From Aeromonas caviae (lineage in GTDB: Bacteria > Pseudomonadota > Gammaproteobacteria > Enterobacterales > Aeromonadaceae), in contig NZ_CDBK01000041.1 of the NCBI RefSeq assembly GCF_000819785.1, positions 1 to 64,000 of the forward strand: 64,000 nucleotides of DNA, in the 5' to 3' direction. Position numbers and translations under genes: made by a program. Shown in pieces: positions 62,281-64,000 of this stretch. Numbering within the stretch: the stretch's first letter is position 1; every line of letters starts with the position of its first letter. The notes beneath the pieces were generated by a model. It did not search any database. It saw only the letters and a list, made by a program, of their open reading frames with translations, and was not told the DNA's origin.

Positions 62281-63632
62281 TGACCCTCAGGCTTGCCGAC
62301 CTGGCGCAGGTGCTCGATGCCCGTCTGATCGGGGGCGACCATGAGATCACGGCGGTCAGCACCGACACCCGTACCCTGGGCGCGGGGGCGCTGTTCGTGG
62401 CCCTGCGCGGCGAGCGTTTCGACGCCCACGATTTCTGCGACCAGGCGGTTGCCGCCGGCGCCAGTGCCCTGCTGGTGGAGCGCGAATTGCCGCTGGCCAT
62501 TCCACAACTGGTGGTGGGCGACACCCTCAAGGGGCTTGGGCGTCTGGGCAGGCTGGTGCGCGAGCGCATCAATCCGAAAGTGCTCGCCATCACCGGCAGC
62601 TGTGGCAAAACCACGGTGAAGGAGATGGCGACGGCCATCCTGCGTTGTGAAGGGGGGGTGCTGGCTACCGCCGGCAACTTCAACAACGAGGTGGGGGTGC
62701 CGCTGACCCTGCTGCGCCTCGAGCCGCAACACCAGTTCGCGGTGATGGAGCTGGGAGCCAACCACCCGGGCGAGATCGCCTGGACCACGTCGCTCGCCAG
62801 ACCCGACGCCGCCATCATCAACAACGTCGCTGCCGCGCACCTGGAAGGCTTTGGCTCCCTGGAAGGGGTGTTCCATGCCAAGAGCGAAATCTTCGAAGGG
62901 TTAGGCGAGGGCGGCACCGCCATCGTCAATGCCGACAACGAGTTCTGGCCGAAGTGGCGTGAAAAGGGCATCCACTGCGCCTTCTCCCTCGAGGATCAGC
63001 GTCAGCCGTTCCACGCCCGCGACATCGTGCTCAACGAGCAGGGTTGTGCTGGGTTCGTGATGGTGACGCCCCAGGGAGAGGTGAACCTGACCCTGGCCAT
63101 TCCGGGTCGCCACAACGTGGCCAACGCCCTGGCTGCTGCCGCCGGGACCCTGGCGCTGGGCGCATCGCTTGCGTCCGTCAAGGCGGGGCTGGAGCAGATG
63201 GCGCCGGTCAAGGGCCGTTTCTGCGTGCAACGCTGGGGTGGCCTCACCCTGGTGGACGACACCTACAACGCCAGCGTGGAGTCCGTACTGGCGGGTATCG
63301 ATGCCCTGACCGCCATGAACGGCTACAAGGTGCTGGTATTCGGTGACATGAAGGAGTTGGGTGAGGAGTCCGCCGCGCAGCATGCCCGGGTCGGACACCA
63401 CGCCCGTGAGCAGGGCCTCGATGCCGTGCTGACCGTAGGGGAACAGAGTCGCCACACCGCAGATGCCGCGGCTGGCCGACATTTCGATAACAAGGCGTCG
63501 TTGTTTGAAGTGCTTGCGCAAATGATAAAGACACATCAGGAAATTTCGATTCTGGTCAAGGGCGCCCGTGGCTCCCGCATGGAAGATATCGTCGAGATGG
63601 TCAAGGGCCATCAGGAGTCAGCCACATGCTAG
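62277..63632 (+). CDS. murF: UDP-MurNAc-pentapeptide synthetase MurF
   Basis: A 451-aa Mur ligase adding D-Ala-D-Ala. ATP loop [10 protein letters not shown]; conserved [14 protein letters not shown] and [14 protein letters not shown] overlaps the murE stop; its stop lies within the start of mraY. Confidence 0.97.
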   Translation: MMTLRLADLAQVLDARLIGGDHEITAVSTDTRTLGAGALFVALRGERFDAHDFCDQAVAAGASALLVERELPLAIPQLVVGDTLKGLGRLGRLVRERINPKVLAITGSCGKTTVKEMATAILRCEGGVLATAGNFNNEVGVPLTLLRLEPQHQFAVMELGANHPGEIAWTTSLARPDAAIINNVAAAHLEGFGSLEGVFHAKSEIFEGLGEGGTAIVNADNEFWPKWREKGIHCAFSLEDQRQPFHARDIVLNEQGCAGFVMVTPQGEVNLTLAIPGRHNVANALAAAAGTLALGASLASVKAGLEQMAPVKGRFCVQRWGGLTLVDDTYNASVESVLAGIDALTAMNGYKVLVFGDMKELGEESAAQHARVGHHAREQGLDAVLTVGEQSRHTADAAAGRHFDNKASLFEVLAQMIKTHQEISILVKGARGSRMEDIVEMVKGHQESATC

Positions 63633-64000
63633 TCTGGCTGGCGGAACTGCTCACCCCGCACTTCACCTTCTTCAACGTCTTCTCCTACCTGACGTTTCGC
63701 GCCATCCTGTCGATCATCACCGGTCTGGTGGTGGCGCTCTGGATGGGGCCGCGCCTCATCCGTCGCCTGCAGATCATGAAGTTCGGCCAGGTGATCCGCA
63801 ACGACGGTCCCGAATCCCACCTCAGCAAGAAGGGCACCCCGACCATGGGCGGCCTGATGATCATTGCCGCCATCTTCACTTCTGTGCTGCTCTGGTGCCG
63901 CCTCGACAACCCCTATGTCTGGCTGGTGCTGTTCGTGCTGGGGGCCTATGGTGCCATCGGCTTTGCCGATGACTATCTCAAGGTGGTGCGCAAGAACACC
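63626..64000 (+). CDS. mraY: Phospho-MurNAc-pentapeptide translocase MraY (partial, cut by window end)
   Basis: The first 125 codons of MraY, open to the window end. Starts [20 protein letters not shown]; contains KKGTPTMGG (cytosolic loop) and the catalytic FADDYLK. Transfers phospho-MurNAc-pentapeptide to undecaprenyl phosphate, forming lipid I. Overlaps the murF stop by 7 bp. Confidence 0.96.
   Translation, partial: MLVWLAELLTPHFTFFNVFSYLTFRAILSIITGLVVALWMGPRLIRRLQIMKFGQVIRNDGPESHLSKKGTPTMGGLMIIAAIFTSVLLWCRLDNPYVWLVLFVLGAYGAIGFADDYLKVVRKNT

Overview
The window is high-GC gammaproteobacterial chromosome and reads as Aeromonas. The evidence is a complete lateral (swarming) flagellar locus in the Aeromonas arrangement, including lafX and two tandem lateral flagellins, set between ordinary Aeromonas housekeeping blocks. 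Two lafA genes, with a fliB-type methylase where A. hydrophila AH-3 has maf-5, point to the A. caviae side of the genus. That species call is inference from remembered literature.

Region 1 (1-6000, minus strand) is a catabolic operon. It encodes a PRD-domain protein, an SFCGS glycine-rich protein, DUF4312, DUF4311 and DUF4310 proteins, a metal-dependent amidohydrolase, a DgaE-type ammonia-lyase and a DgaF/KDGP aldolase. No standard PTS or ABC transporter is present, so the DUF4310/4311 membrane pair with its small partners is a good candidate for an undescribed uptake system. A near-consensus CRP site lies upstream.

Region 2 (6000-20270) is housekeeping: degS and degQ, zapG and zapE (divergent), rplM-rpsI, petABC (cytochrome bc1), sspAB, then dolP, diaA, yraN and lpoA on the minus strand, rsmI, and the RNase P RNA gene rnpB.

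Region 3 (20400-55640) is the lateral flagellar locus: lfiMNPQR-lfhB-lfhA; lafK-lfiEFGHIJ; lfgMN and lfgA on the minus strand; lfgBCDEFGHIJKL followed by an unknown gene; a fliB-like flagellin lysine methylase on the minus strand; lafA1, lafA2, lafB, lafC, lafX, lafE, lafF, lafS, lafT, lafU; and a PilZ gene overlapping the end of lafU. The most striking element is in the 419-bp leader of lafK, the sigma-54-dependent master regulator. It carries a clear class I c-di-GMP (GEMM-I) riboswitch followed by an intrinsic terminator. Together with the PilZ protein it suggests c-di-GMP control at two levels, commitment to lateral flagella and motor output. A sigma-54-like promoter precedes lfgB, and a shared sigma-28-like motif precedes lafA2 and lfgM. 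LfiM lacks the N-terminal CheY-binding motif, and LfgJ lacks the muramidase domain. A lytic transglycosylase gene converges on the end of the locus and may compensate for the latter.

Region 4 (55574-64000) holds that lytic transglycosylase, a small membrane protein and the start of the dcw division/wall cluster: mraZ, rsmH, ftsL, ftsI, murE, murF and mraY (cut by the window end). Three GTGGW repeats at 10-bp spacing, just downstream of a good promoter, form a textbook MraZ operator. The lateral locus is thus inserted between rnpB and dcw.
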